This document shows, piece by piece, positions 45,518 through 57,994 of a DNA stretch of 64,000 nt. Position numbers and translations under genes: made by a program. The notes under the pieces were generated by a model. It made no database searches, was not told where the DNA came from, and saw only the letters and a list, made by a program, of their open reading frames with translations. The stretch comes from Hemerocallis citrina (lineage: Eukaryota; Streptophyta; Magnoliopsida; Asparagales; Asphodelaceae), in assembly GCA_017893485.1 (NCBI GenBank), contig JACEHZ010000374.1, forward strand, positions 402,001 through 466,000, given 5' to 3'. Positions within the stretch are counted from its first letter, which is position 1. The number at the start of each line of letters is the position of its first letter.

Positions 45518-47158
45518 TGATGAACCAAATATTATTCACTTTTAGGAGCAATAATCTTAAGGCAATTGAACATTTAAATGCTCTATATGTGGTATTTACG
45601 CTTCTTTTCTCTTTTTCCATAGGAAACAGCCTATAACAGCGAAACGAGGCAGATTCAGGATTTTAAGGATCAACTCAGAATATTACAGAGCATCAGTCGA
45701 CTGATTCGTCCACACAGGCGACTTGACAGAGAAATCAAGTTTACGCAGATGTCTCGGCACAGTCGACTTACTCCAACACCAGTCAACTGGGCTGATCAAT
45801 TAAGAAATCTTCAGAAGTCTCGACACAGTCGACTGGTTCGAAGATAAGTCGACTGGTACGCGGCGAGTCAGAAGATAAGAACAGATGCATCCTCATCCAA
45901 ATCCGAATCAAAATTAAGTTATCCAAACCCAGGTGTTTTCTGCGAATAACAACTTCTCAAACAATCAAAGCAAGAGCACGTGGTGAGCAGATAAGGAAGG
46001 AAAGAAGAAAAAGAGAAAGACATAAAAACGCAGATCAAGATAAGGAAAGAAATAATCAAAAGAAGAGGACTTCTCTGCAAAAAGTGGCAAACCCTAATTC
46101 TCTTCTCTTGTTCTATAAATACCAATCAAGAAAGAAGCGAAAGGACTCTCTCGAGGAGGCCGGATCCATCATCAAGAACCGATCGTCGACAGCAAGCATC
46201 AAAGAAGGAGAACAAGACGACTACTGATTGGGCTCAAGTTCAATATCATAAAAATCAGTGTTCTTCTATTCTTCCTTTTACTTTTATTTTCATTGTAGTC
46301 ATGAACTCTATTTTATTAATCAATAAAAGTTTTATTATGTGGAACTAACTTTCATAGTTGGGTAGATTGAGACCATAGTTATGTAATGCTTGCTACTCTC
46401 TTACTTATTGATTAAACCTGAGTGAATTGGAATAGATTTATAATAATCAAACTAGTTCAGAAAACTAAGGGCAGTCGACTGAAGTGACAGCCAGTCGACT
46501 GGTCCGAATCTGGGATTATAAGTTTGTGCAGTGTAGATCTGAATCTATTAGATGAGCATATTGAGACGACCCGTATCTCGTGTTCATAACTCGTAACAAG
46601 GAAATCTTTAGGGGTTCTTGGTTTAATCAACTTAAGGGATCCAGATCTGATACCAATTTCTAGGACCTTGAGTGTTTGTTCGTTTCCACTGTTCTTATGC
46701 CTTCTTTAAGTGCAACTTAGTAGATACCATGCTAAATACTTAAAGAAAGAAACGAATTAGAGTAGATACCATGTCTAATTCTTGGCTTAGGAAAACATTA
46801 CTTTAAGGAGTAGATACCATGCCCTTGAAGAGAACAAACATGAGTAATGGATGTAGTATATGACTCAGCATTACTGACTATTGGTGGAGATCAAAACCCA
46901 ACTACTTTAATAGAGATTTGTGACTCAACTTGTGATGCTACTTATTTAGATTTTTATCTTTTCATTTCTTTTAGACTTTCAGAACGACACTTCAATATTC
47001 TGTTTTCTATTTTATTGATTAGTAAGTTAGAATCTACAATCTCTGTGGGATCGACTCTTGCTTGCCGCTACGCTTCTTCAAACGATTCGTGCACTTGCGA
47101 GGTTTTTTAATTTGTGTCTAGTTTTATCTATTTATTTAGGTATCTAGATTGCACAACA
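45518..47158 (+). mobile_element. 3' LTR of young TR-GAG element
   Basis: Same length as the 5' LTR. One of the seven palindromes is mutated (agtcaactgg near 45781). Ends ACAACA at 47158, followed by host LTR ataaacaat. Confidence 0.92.
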
Positions 47159-49332
47159 ATAAACAATAAATTCATTTCTCAACTAGTCACGTCCATAATT
47201 CATTTTTTTCACATAATTCTCGTATTCTCATTTTATCAATCTTAAGTCAAAAATTCACACTTTCAATTTTCCATCACCCAATCTTACTTCAAAATTCTTT
47301 TAAACAAAATATTTATTTTTCTTTATCTAAAGACAATTTAATTTAATAATTTATAACAAATACTTTTTTGTAATTAGTCTCAAATTCTCAATTATACTAA
47401 GCCAAAAGTTATAGAAAATTTTCTCATGAAGTCAAGATATTATTAGAAATTTTCTAATATTTTTCTCAATTTTTATTTGACTTTAAACTGTTAAAATATT
47501 AAAAAAACCCAAAAAATATATTTTCCTTAACCAAACCCGAAGGCCAGGTTTCGAACCCACACACAACAGACATGTGGCACTACAGTGACCGCACTGTGGC
47601 ACCACCGAAGACCACAGAGTCCAAGCCACTAAGGCGATATGAAGTGGATTATTATTCACTTGAGTTAATTTTCGTACTGTCTGGATTTTAATGAAAAAGA
47701 AATTGAAAGGCTCTGCCCAGTTTCGAACCCACGACCAAAGGCCAACTCCACGCTACTGTGTACGCTCTAATGTGCACCCGATGACCAGTAGGTCCAAGTG
47801 ACTCACCCGTCTTAAAAACGAGTTGGGTTGTTTTTGATCCAGTTTTCTGTTCATTACTAAATTTTCATAATTCCCAAACGTTTTTAGTTCTTTTTCTTCT
47901 CTTTTTTGTATCAAAACTTTCCGGATTATAAAAAATATAAGTTTACAGTAAAATAGTAGTTTAATAATCATTTTTGACTTATAAAACATGCATTCTTGGT
48001 CCTATTTTATGTTCAATGTCCATAATTTCGACATTGAGAACAAATCACAATTTTTACACTATTTATAACCAAAATTTCCACAAAAGACTACTTTTCCTCT
48101 TTAGTATTACTTGTTGTTATTAATCAATAATTTTAGAACATAAACTCCTCTTTCTACATTAGTATTATACTAGTTTCATCAATAAGGTTTCCATAGTGCA
48201 TTCAATCAACTAGTCATCTCATAAACACAAATTTCTCAATTTAGCATGGCTTAAATAATTATATTTCATGGTAACATGATCAAATTTAGCATGGCAATCA
48301 CAATTATATCAACTAGCAAATCAATTTACCAAGCATTAACTTTATCTACAATTTCTATCTATTTAAACAAACATGTGACCAATCTGCTTAGTTTTTCTTA
48401 GCAATTTTAACAATTCAAACCCTAGCATGATGTCTAAAGTAGAAACATGAGAAATCACCCACTTATTGGAAAAAAGTAAGTATAAAGCTCCTAGAAATCT
48501 CCTAGAATGCACGAATGTAGCCTTCTCCTCCTAGATTATACCACTAACGCGTCTCCTACTCCTTGCTTATATGGAACCCGAGCTCTCTCTCCTTGTGCTT
48601 TGATGTAGGCCGGCCTCTCTTTGGGTGAACACACACACTCAAAAACACTCAATCTTTTACTCACTAAAGTTCTCAATCTTTTCCTCACATTAATCTTTTC
48701 TTTCTTAATCAATTTTTCTAGTGTACTAAATGAGAAGAACTAGGGGATATTTATACATTTTTTGTGTGAGAATAGATGGCTAGGATTAAATCAAATGGAT
48801 AGAGATCAAAGTCTAGGATGAGTTATGGAGTTGTAGCAACTACTCATGATCACATAACTACCCCCATCCACTACCTCCATCTCTCCCTCTCTCTTGTCCA
48901 CCATCCGGCCACACCCCCCCTAGGCCACTAGACATGTGCTAGTGCAATGCACGTGTCTCATCTAGTACCCCATATTAATAAGTTGTACATGATTAGTTAA
49001 TTTATTGTCTACCAATTTAGTCTACACTACATGTTATGACAATTAAAAGGTAATTTAATTAGTGGGCTTCAAATTAGTGGGCATTAGACCCATGGGTTAT
49101 TAATAAAACACTTAATTAATTTGGATGGGAAAAATTGGAAAAATAAGCCTTTAGAAAATAGGCTTTTTAAAATAGGCTTTTAGAAAATAAAAAAAAAGAT
49201 TTAAAATGGTCATTTTTTCATGTTATAAAAGAGATAATTTTTAAGGGAAAAGTACAAGAAACTTGTACGTGCAAAACACGTAAAATCAATAACCTCTCAA
49301 GTAATTATAAATAAAAAATTTAGGATGTCACA
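47159..49332 (-). mobile_element. 5' LTR of chromovirus copy 2, inner part
   Basis: Resumes host LTR exactly where 39105 left off and ends ggatgtcaca. Collinear with 23855-24993 plus 31825-32853; it provides the empty site for the TR-GAG element at 24994 (catggcaatcacaat near 48290). The frame 47753-47989 is not a gene. Confidence 0.9.
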
Positions 49333-51473
49333 ATTTAATCTGATAGTTGATGACCATCTAAAACTAAAGCTAGGTATGACATTTGATACCCCTGAACAAG
49401 CTGAAAATTATTATGTGAATTATGCCAAATGTAGGGGTTTTCAAATGCATAAGGGGCCTCATAAACAAAGGATGGAGAGGTAGTAGAAAAGACATATCTT
49501 TGTAATAGTCAGACTAATGATGTTAGGAGGGGAACTATATCTAGAACATCTTGCAAAGCTTTGGTTCGTGTGAAACTAAACAAAGAAGCAAATTCATGGT
49601 ATTTTTATTCAGTTCATGACGTACACAATCATGTTTTTACTTTACCAGGTAGATGAAATTTGTTGCCGCAAAATCGTAGTGTGTCAACTTCCGATAAAGA
49701 AATAATGGAGCAACTTTCAGAAGCTAATATTCCTATGTGCAAAAAAATAAATTTCTTTGAGAATTCTTGTGGGGGTAATTAGGGTTGGATTTACTAGAAC
49801 TGTTGCTAGAAATCATGAGAGAGACTTGAGAGAGGTAATGAAAGATCACGATGGGCAAATGTTGATTGACTTTTTCAAATGGCAAAAGGAAAAAGATCCG
49901 TTTTTAATTTTATGATCTCGAGCAAGATGAATGTGGTAGATTGTCTCACCGTGTTTGAGTGGATGGGATTGCTTGGATGAATTATGAAGGGTTTGGTGAA
50001 GTAGTTTCCTTTGATGCAACACATAGTACGAATTGCTATGGAATGCTATTTGTTCCATTTGTTGGAATAAATCATCATTGTCAATCAGTTTTTCTAGGTT
50101 CTGGGTTCATTTCAAACGAAACGGCGTCATCATTTGTTTGGTTATTTGACAAATTGTTAGTAGTAATGAAACATGCTCCACTTGGCATCGTGACGGATCA
50201 AGATCGTGGGATAGGTGCTGCAATCAAAGTTGTTTTCCTTCAAATTTGCCATAGGTATTGCATATGGCATATGTTAGATAAGTTCCCCGAGAGGTGCCTC
50301 ATGAATCAAAATGTTAAGTTTATGGATGTTTTTTAAGATAATATTTGGAATTCATATAAAAGCATTTAATTTAATGAAAAATGGAAGTCATTGCTTTTGG
50401 AGTATGGGGCGGAAAATAATAAATGGTTGAATGATATATTTGAAATTTGCGAGAAATGAGCCCCCGTGATCTAAATTTTGGGCTGACATGTCAAGTAGCC
50501 AAAGGATCGAGGGGATGAATTCTTTCTTAAAGAAACATACTTAAAAGAAGTACTCACTTCATGAATTTGCCATAATCTTTGAGATAGTCATTGGAAGACA
50601 AAGAGAACAAGTACTTAAATCATCGTACACTAGAGAAAAAACTGAAATTGAAGACCGAATGGTATATCGAGGAACAAATGACACAAGTGTACATATTGGT
50701 AATGTTCTATGATTTACAGAAGCAACTCAAATCATGTTTATTATATAATGTGAGTTTGGTGAAAGATATTGAGAATGCTGCAAATGCTTATTACACAGTG
50801 AGGTTGTGTGGTAAATCAGAAAATGAGACCATGATTACTTATTTGAAGGTAGATTAGATGGCGAGTTGTTAATGCTTGTTGTTTGAATTTATTGGCATTT
50901 CTTGCAAGCATCTTTTGGCATTTCTTAAGTACTTCAATTATAATAAACTCCTGAAACAATATATTTTAAGAAGATGGTCCTGAGATGTAATTAGAAGAAG
51001 CTACATACCTTCACAAATATTAAAGGCATTTATGAAGGCAATAGCGAGAATTTTGCATCTCGCTATTGTGAGTTGAGTAATTAGCAAAAACAACAAGTTG
51101 ATATTGGATTAGCCTACAATGAAGACTACGTGTTCTTGTGTGATAACATGCTCAAAAGTATTGAAGGATTTCATCTTATGCAACCCGAAGGTGGTGGATA
51201 AGCCAAAGGTAGTGGAACAAGACCTTATGTGAAGGACTTGGTATTGTCTCAAGTTTCCGTGGAGGAGCCTCGCCAATGTAATACAAAGGGAAGGCATAGT
51301 GGAAAAAGAGTGAGGCCGATGCGAGAGAAGTTGAGAGGAAAACCTAAAAAGTTCAATGCTTGCAGTTTGTGAGGACAAAACCATGATGCGAGTGATAATG
51401 GTAAAAGTCACAACAAATCAGGGCCGTACAATTCCAACACAGATACTAAAGCTTCTACAGGATGATTAGCCGT
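49333..51473 (+). pseudogene. FAR1/MULE transposase pseudogene, main part
   Basis: Transposase-derived protein of the FAR1/FHY3-Mutator superfamily. After the insertion the frame continues with the FAR1 DNA-binding domain (TFDTPEQAENYYVNYAKCRG, 49380-49440), then RTSCKALVRVKLNKEANSWY and VHDVHNHVF, the C-C-H-H zinc region. The MULE catalytic domain follows: EVVSFDATHSTNCYGMLF (first Asp, 50000), FVGINHHCQSVFLG, and GIVTDQDRGIGAAIK (second Asp, 50190). A SWIM-like region is eroded (50590-50860 frame). The C-terminus has ACSL-stop-GQNHDAS and KSHNKSGPYNSN, a decayed CCHC knuckle, to the stop at 51471-51473. Multiple stops (49482, 49653, 50335, 51370) show decay. Its last ~110 bp recur inverted at about 21895-22010. 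Confidence 0.85.
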
Positions 51474-51570
51474 CGTGGGCCTTTTTAACGGGTCAGGGTC
51501 TTCTTCAGGCTCATCTACAAGACATGGCTACTTTCAAGTCCATTAAAAGCGACTCGGCCCACTAGGAGAG

Positions 51571-54208
51571 TGTAGCGCCCCAAATTTTAATAGAAATAAG
51601 AGACACAAATCCAGAATCTTTACTTCAATGTATTCCAACCACAGTATAAACACAGGAAAAATTACAATTTTCTTTACAACAGTTCTTTATTACATTGCAC
51701 AACGGAAAATTACAACACTTTTGATACATCTCATTGAATAATAAAAATTCAATATTCTCATAGCTCCAACTTCAAACCCTTGCTAATCTACTCACTTACA
51801 AATCCTGCAAAATAAACTAAAGAGTGGGCACGTTCATTTAATACAACTGACGTAATACCATAACAATAGTAACCCTCCACAATCACAAACTTGTGACACA
51901 TCATGAATTAAAACAACAATAGGAGATTCATAAAATCAACAAGTGAAACTATACTAAATGAATAAGTGTGTCAAGAAAACAAAGGAAAATGCATAAAACA
52001 ATATCCAAGAAAACACAATGCACACGATACACACTAATGCATACTTGTTCGGATTCTATGCATCACACTCTACAAAGTTCTGAGGGCAAGCCCTTAGTGT
52101 TCACCATATATTAGGGTTCAATCCCTCGCCATGAAAATTATATCACTGAAAAAGATTAGACAACTCCGTGAATAGACCCCCAGCCCGGTACGCAACCCGC
52201 CAAGCTATACAAGTGTAAACACGCAAGCATCGATCTAAATTTGGAGAATCACCTCCCTGCCGTGTACCCCGTGAATAGGCTTGCCTAGTCTTGATGAGTG
52301 AATATAACGTACGTTTCGCGAATAGGCCTGCAAACCCTCAATGCACGAACATACCAAATCCGTCTCACTTCTAGGAATTGCGTGGATAGGCCTGCCGACC
52401 CTCGACGTGCGAACATACTAGAGAGACACAACAAATACATAGTTCTGGAATACATCCACCCGACTGGCAACAGAGCCCATACTTACGTTGTCCAAGTTCC
52501 GTCACAACTCCCAACTTAGTGTCTGTCCTTAGATTTGTAATAATAGCAACCTGAGCCACTTAGAACTAGCTCTACTCTAACAGACTTCAGTTGGCAAAGC
52601 AGGCACACTAGCCCCACAGGTTAAATTCCCACAATCGAAAATATTCGCTGCCGGTACTCTTGGGTTCGCTCAGTATCTAGTGCTCCCAACTCAATGCCTC
52701 AAACGTCCATCCAGGATTCTCACAATAGCCCTAATCACAATAAAAAATCCAACTTGATTTGATCATTCAGTATATTCAAAATATTCTCTTTTATGAAAAT
52801 TAGAACTTTTCCCACAACACCACGGTTGTGAATGAAAAATATCAACATGATTATCTCTTCCCAAAAATAAACATTTGTACATCCACAATCTTTTTGTCAT
52901 CCACATTTCATTTAATAAACAGTTACTACCATAAAAGAATCTTTCTTATATGGAAATAAAATACAATCCATAAAATCCTTTAAATTTAACTTTTAAATCT
53001 CACTTTCCATACATAAAGCTCAATAAATTTTCTCTTTAATCCAATCAACTTAAACTGAAGCAAGTGTCTTAATTATATGAGATCTCATCGTTAAAATCTG
53101 AAATTCTTTAGTTCTAAAAATTTGAAATTTACCTCTTTTACAAACTGAAAATACCCCTTTAGAACTCAAAGTTTTTCACTCTAAAAACTGAAATATATAT
53201 CCCCTCAAAACTGAGAATTTCATCTACAAAAATATAGATTTGTTTCCCTCAAAACATTGCATGAATGCATGTAAATTTGAAACTAGATTTCAACAAAATC
53301 CTGAATTTTGCACATTCGAAACTCAATCAAGAATCAATTAAACTTCATATGAATACTAGTTTTAAACATATACATATACTCATCTTCATGCATACTAGGG
53401 TTCTTAAACCCTAACACACAAACCCCATCACATACTCATAAAAACTCGAGCCCTAGGCTCCAACCCGAGAGCCAAAACAACCCAGGGGTTTGCACAGTGC
53501 TCGGGTTGCACTGTGCAACCCCGAGTTGTTGTGCAACCCCCAACCGAGCAACCCTAGGGCAAGGGTTTAACCCAGAAACAAAGTAAGAGAGTTGGAGTGT
53601 TACCCATCTCAAGAAGGAAATTGATACAAAAGAGTAGTCTTCTCCTCCAAGCAATAGATCAACTCCAATGCCTCTAAAATCACCAAGCCAAAAGCGAAAG
53701 ATAGAAGGGCCGAGAACTTGCTTCCCCTTCTAAATATACAGACCGGGATTTGATTTAGGGTTTCTTAGGGAAGTTTTATAAAATTAAAGTCACAATTTGC
53801 ATAATTAATTAATTGTGAAAAAAAATCAAATCAAATCAAGTCAAATAGTTAAAATCTCATCCACCAAATTTCTCCCTACCAAAATCAGCCCCAAATATGT
53901 AGCCAAAATTTTTTAAAATTCAAATTTTCCTCCAAAAGACATTTTACACAAAAGTCCCCTTCTTTAAAAATATTTACAAAAGTAGTTTCTCTTATTCAGA
54001 AAAATCCAATAAATTCAAATATATCTAATTATGAATAATATAATTTATTTTGCAACTCAAAAATCCAAAACTTGCATTTCAAAAATATTTGCACGTGTTT
54101 TTGCACGTGTAAAATGACCATTTCACAGAAATTCAAATAATTAAATAAATTTATTTTAAATTTATTTATTAATTAAAAATATTTTATTTAAAATTATGGG
54201 GTGTTACA
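51571..54208 (-). mobile_element. Solo LTR (2.6 kb) of a chromovirus-like family
   Basis: TGTAGCGCCCC...GGGGTGTTACA with perfect 5 bp TSDs gagag (51566-51570, 54209-54213). Orientation is inferred from the AT-rich TGTAACACCCCATAAT start on minus and a TATA-like box on minus near 53740. It shares with the other chromovirus LTRs the block tacttgttcggattctatgc (52048-52067) plus ggttcaatccctcgccatga (52113-52132), but the rest differs, so it is a related family. It contains no gene. Confidence 0.88.
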
Positions 54209-54358
54209 GAGAGACACCTAGCCCATGGGGGCTATATGTCAAATCTCATATCCCCATATAAGAGAGTCTTATCTCTTAAGGGGAAGAATCAACATGAGAT
54301 AAGAGATTCATATCAATCTAACGGATCCATATCAATTTCCTAAACTGTTTCTCAGGCC

Positions 54359-54366
54359 TATAAATA
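54359..54366 (+). promoter_or_regulatory. TATA box of right Tat LTR
   Basis: TATAAATA in ggcctataaataccatc; equivalent to 19217-19224 on the left. Confidence 0.6.
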
Positions 54367-54680
54367 CCATCCCCCCTCCCTCAGTCAGAAGGTAATTAAT
54401 AAATTCATAATTTCTATCTTAAACTCTTTTTCTCTCTCTGGTTTGGACTTGAGCATCGGAGGGTCTGTCGCCGGGGCCGCCCCGGTGTTTAGCTTTTTGC
54501 AAGTCCATCGGCCCTTAGCAACTGTCGGATTCAGATCACAGTGTTAAATCAACGATCCTGATCCACTCTCGGGAGCTCTAACTACTTTTAACGACAACGA
54601 ACAAATGTTAGATCTTTAGTAGTTTCCTTCAAATATAAACTCACTATGTGTTTGCTCCCACACCAAAATAAGCAGCAACA

Positions 54681-54737
54681 GATTGATACAGTCTGTGGAA
54701 AACTACACAGATATACATCAAAGATCATACTTACCAT
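54681..54737 (+). other. Decayed primer binding region of right Tat-type element
   Basis: gattgatacagtctgtggaa follows the LTR end where the left copy has the GGCGCCGTCTGTGGGA form; only the gtctgtgga part is kept. Confidence 0.5.
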
Positions 54738-56400
54738 CATGCCACCTAGACTAAGAGGGAGAGCAGCGGCCTCAAGCTGTCTAGCCAACTCTCTTCGTCA
54801 ACAAGCTCCTCCCATGGAGGACCCATTTCCTCCTTAAAAACTGGATCCTCCCCAACGGCCTAATCAAGCTCATGTCAACAGATAGGCATCGAGGGCTCCT
54901 GACAAAGTCATCATGAATAACACCCTCTACACGACCATATCTCAATCCATAATCCTTCCAGCAATTCAATGGCTTGACGATGTCCTCGGGGGCCAAGAGA
55001 TCTTCACCAAATCATTAGCGTCAGGCAACAAGGAATCGATCTAAAAATTCATTCGGATGAGAGGCACCCCCAAACTAAGGCCTCCTGCTCATAACATCAA
55101 GTGAAGCGGAGAAGCTACTCTCCCCGAAGGCTGAGAACAGGATAATCCTCCTTTCACAGGGGGTGCACTACAGGGAGACGCCCGACTCATGAGAGTATAA
55201 AGAACCTTGAAAGAAACAAAGAGCAAGAGGCCCTAGTCACTAAGGCTGAACTGGAGAACTTCAAGCATGACATCCTCCAAGCCATCCGAGGTATTCATAA
55301 TTAGGGTCAACGCTCATGGAGCCGCAACTCTACTCCATTTAGAGAATAATCTAGTGACTCAACCAGATCGAAAAGGAAGAACAACCAAGTCCTTCACCGC
55401 ATTCAAGAAGTATAAAATCGCTTGGAACAGATAAGGAACGAGGGGAACCGCACCAGCAGGGCTTACCATCCTAGTTGACCTTCTTTTAGAAAATCCATCC
55501 TTGATGCACCCATTTCGAAGAACTTCAAAGCTCCTCAATTCGAGTCATACGATAGTGGATCCGTCCTAGCTAACCACATTGAGAGTTTTAAAACCCTCAT
55601 GATGGTCTACAACGTCACCGATGTACTCATGTGCTGAACGTTCCCCGCAACTCTGAAAGGATCAACTAGGGAATGACACTCCCGACCCACTCCAGAGTCA
55701 TTATTCTCCTTTGACCAGTTCGAGGAGCTCTTCATAGTGCACTTCATCACTAACCGCAAGGCTGAAAAAACAGTTGCTTCCCTGTTAGAACTAGAGCAAA
55801 AGAATGGAGAAATGTTGAAAGACTTTGTCAAGCACTTCACAGCCAAAGCAAGGTCTATCTCTTCCCTCGACTCATCAGTGGCGGCTGCCGCTTTCTACCA
55901 CAATGTCACTAACAAAGACTTAAAAGCTTCCCTCACGAAGAAGCCTCCTAAAGATTACACTGAGCTCCTAGAACGGAGTGACAAATATATCAGAGTCATG
56001 GAAGCTCTTTATCCTTAAGGCAAGAACGATTCACTTTCCGGGAACAAATGGAAGAATGCAAGCGAGGAAGAACCCAGGAAGTTTTAGAAAGATGACATAG
56101 GTAAACGCTGTCCACCTCCAGCACCACGCTTCGACAAGTTCACTCCTCTCAACGCAAGCGTATAAGTCATCCTCATTGAAGTTGAGAAGGATGGAATAAT
56201 CTGCCTTTCCCCCAAGATATCCACAACTAGAAAGAGAAGAAATAGGAACAAGTGGTGCACATTCCAGAGAGACCATGGACACACTACCAAAAACAGCCGA
56301 GACTTCAAAGAATAACTTGAAGGCCTAATTCGCCGGGGCTGTCTCTCTCAATTTATTCAACAAAACAACAATGCTGAAACCCTTCTGAGACGGGGGACTA
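54738..56400 (+). pseudogene. Gag of Tat-type retrotransposon (right copy)
   Basis: ATG at 54738 gives MPPRLRGRAAASS, parallel to the left copy; a stop follows at codon 33. The capsid core is best at 55737-56018 (HFITNRKAEKTVASLLELEQ, MLKDFVKHFTAKARSISSL, LLERSDKYIRVMEALYP). The knuckle near 56250 reads KWCTFQRDHGHTTKNS and keeps the first Cys and DHGH lost in the left copy. DNA similarity to the left gag is about 80% by eye at the start. Many stops: dead. Confidence 0.8.
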
Positions 56401-57994
56401 ATAAGAGTCAAGAGAGGCCCACCAAATTAGAAGACTCAGAATGCATGACCATTTTTCACTCTATTCACAGAGGTTCGATGGGGGAGACTCCAACTCCTCT
56501 TGCAAAGCATTTGTAAGAGAAGTCAACATAGTACATAACATTCCACTTGCCAAAAGTACTGGGGTCCCGATATCTTTCTCCGACAAGGACTTAGGAGGTT
56601 TCCGAACACCTCATTGCATTGCACTAGTCATAAACCTTTGCATGGTAAATCATGAGGTATGCCGCATCCCAGTGGACAACGACAGCTCAGTAAATATTCT
56701 CTTCATGAATACTTTCGATGGACTGAAGCTCTCCCGAGACCGAATCAAGCTAGCCGGTTTATACTCCACGTATTCTTCGGTGTACCCGTTCAAATAGGAG
56801 GAACCGTCACACTCGATGTGACCGCAGGAAGTGCCCCCACTATTCAAACAAAAGCACTGGACTTTATGGTAGTAAACGTCAAAGCCACGTACAACGATAT
56901 ATTTGGCCTGCCAGCCTTCCAAGCGGTTGCTTCTGCCTACCACATGAAGATGAAGTTCCCAACAACAACAAGCATAGGCCAAGTTGTAGGGAGCCAACAG
57001 GCAGCACGAGCATGCTACACCGCCATAATGGGGGGCTCGGTTCTCCTCCTATATGCCATAGAGCTATGACCAGAAAGCAGTCACAGTAACACTGAATCTA
57101 TAAACGAGTTCGAAGCTACTACACTAGACAATCCTGTTGAGAACTTTCAAACCTGCCACGTCATCTCTCACCATGTCTAAATTCATAGTCATCAGAAGAA
57201 TTTAATAGACTTGAATCCCCCGCCCAAGGCCACTCTGCTTACTCAACGGAAAGAAATAGTCCTGCCAACACACATCAACGAACTTGAAGTTCTCTCATTT
57301 TATCTGGTGTACCCATTCAAATAGGAGGAATCGTTACACTTGATGTAACAGAAGAAAAAGCCCCCGCTATTCGAACGAAAGGACTGGAATTTATGGTAGT
57401 ATACATCAAAGCCACGTATAATTCTATATTTGGCCGTCCAGGCCTGACGACCTTCAATGCAGTTGCTTTGCCTACCACATGAAGATGAAATTCCCAACTA
57501 CAGCAGGCATAAGACAAGTTGTAGGGAGCCAATAGAAAATGCGAGCATGCTAATCCGCCACAATGGGGGACTCGATTCTCCCCATAGACGCCATAGAGCT
57601 ACCGCCAGAAAGCAGTCACAGTAACACCGAGTCTATACACGAGTTCGAAGCTGCTGCACTAGAAAATCCTGCCGAGAACTTTCAAACCTGCCAAATCATC
57701 TCTCACCAAGTCCAAATTAATATTCATCAGAAATAGAATTGAATTCCCTGCCCGAGGCCACTCCGCTTACTCAACAGAAAGAAATAGTCATGCCTACACA
57801 CATCGGCAAACTTGAAGATCACCCATTTTCTCTACAAAACAAGGGGAGGCCCAATCCAAAATAGGCAAAGTCTAGGCAAGGTCTACCAAGTTGGTCGTCT
57901 AGCGGCTCATGAACTTGAAGACCCAGGGGGCAAAGAGATATTATTAGGGACATGGAAAGTGGAACACCTCACGAACTTCAACAATGACACTTAA
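56401..57994 (+). pseudogene. Protease region and integrase-like tail of right Tat-type element, with internal duplication
   Basis: Starts with NSSCKAFVREVN and GVPISFSDKDLGGFRTPHC as on the left. Protease active site CRIPVDNDSSVNILF (D-N-D, so the Gly of the triad is changed to Asp). A 527 bp segment (56779-57305) is then repeated in tandem (57306-57832). It ends YQVGRLAAHELEDPGGKEI and GTWKVEHLTNF, the same end as the left copy at 16155. RT and the integrase core are again absent. Confidence 0.72.
56779..57832 (+). repeat. 527 bp tandem duplication inside Tat protease region
   Basis: The two copies begin ggtgtacccgttcaaatagg and ggtgtacccattcaaatagg and stay collinear through caatagg/agcaggcataagacaag-type and cgagttcgaagctgc blocks. 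The left Tat copy has only one. So the duplication arose in this copy after the two separated. Confidence 0.8.

Larger units (their letters stand above)
40818..47158 (+). mobile_element. Young gag-only LTR retrotransposon (TR-GAG, Athila-like), 6.3 kb
   Basis: Two LTRs of identical length (1641 bp; 40818-42458 and 45518-47158) with about 14 differences seen by eye, mostly transitions, so roughly 99% identical. PBS, intact gag, long 3' region and PPT are present; no pol. The right end joins host LTR at 47159. The left end is not the LTR terminus but the inverted segment 39106-40817, and no target duplication exists. Youngest layer in the window. Confidence 0.93.
22759..49332 (-). mobile_element. 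Tekay/Del-type chromovirus (copy 2) with nested insertions, 26.6 kb
   Basis: Complete element with a perfect 5 bp TSD (attta, 22754-22758 and 49333-49337). 3' LTR 22759-32853, internal region 32854-38002, 5' LTR 38003-49332. Each LTR carries another insertion; without these each LTR is about 3.3 kb, matching the solo LTR at 59919-63219. PBS is iMet type. Coding order on the minus strand is small coiled-coil ORF, gag, protease, RT, RNase H, integrase, chromodomain. Many stops: inactive. It splits the FAR1 gene. Confidence 0.95.
51474..54680 (+). mobile_element. LTR of right Tat-type element, with a solo LTR inserted
   Basis: Plus-oriented counterpart of 18898-21890. Pieces are 51474-51570 and 54209-54680. 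The outer piece has the TATA box, a leader with gggtctgtcgccggggccgc, and ends agcagcaaca. The inner border with the FAR1 3' end is not a recognisable TG start. Confidence 0.6.

Noticed and set aside
51109..51411. Minus-strand 100-codon frame over the FAR1 3' end
   Set aside because: Antisense to the transposase; no motif, while the plus strand carries recognisable FAR1-type sequence.
18898..54680. Reading the two Tat LTRs as the ends of one giant element
   Set aside because: They are inverted relative to each other and each faces its own gag outward, so they cannot be the direct LTR pair of one retrotransposon.
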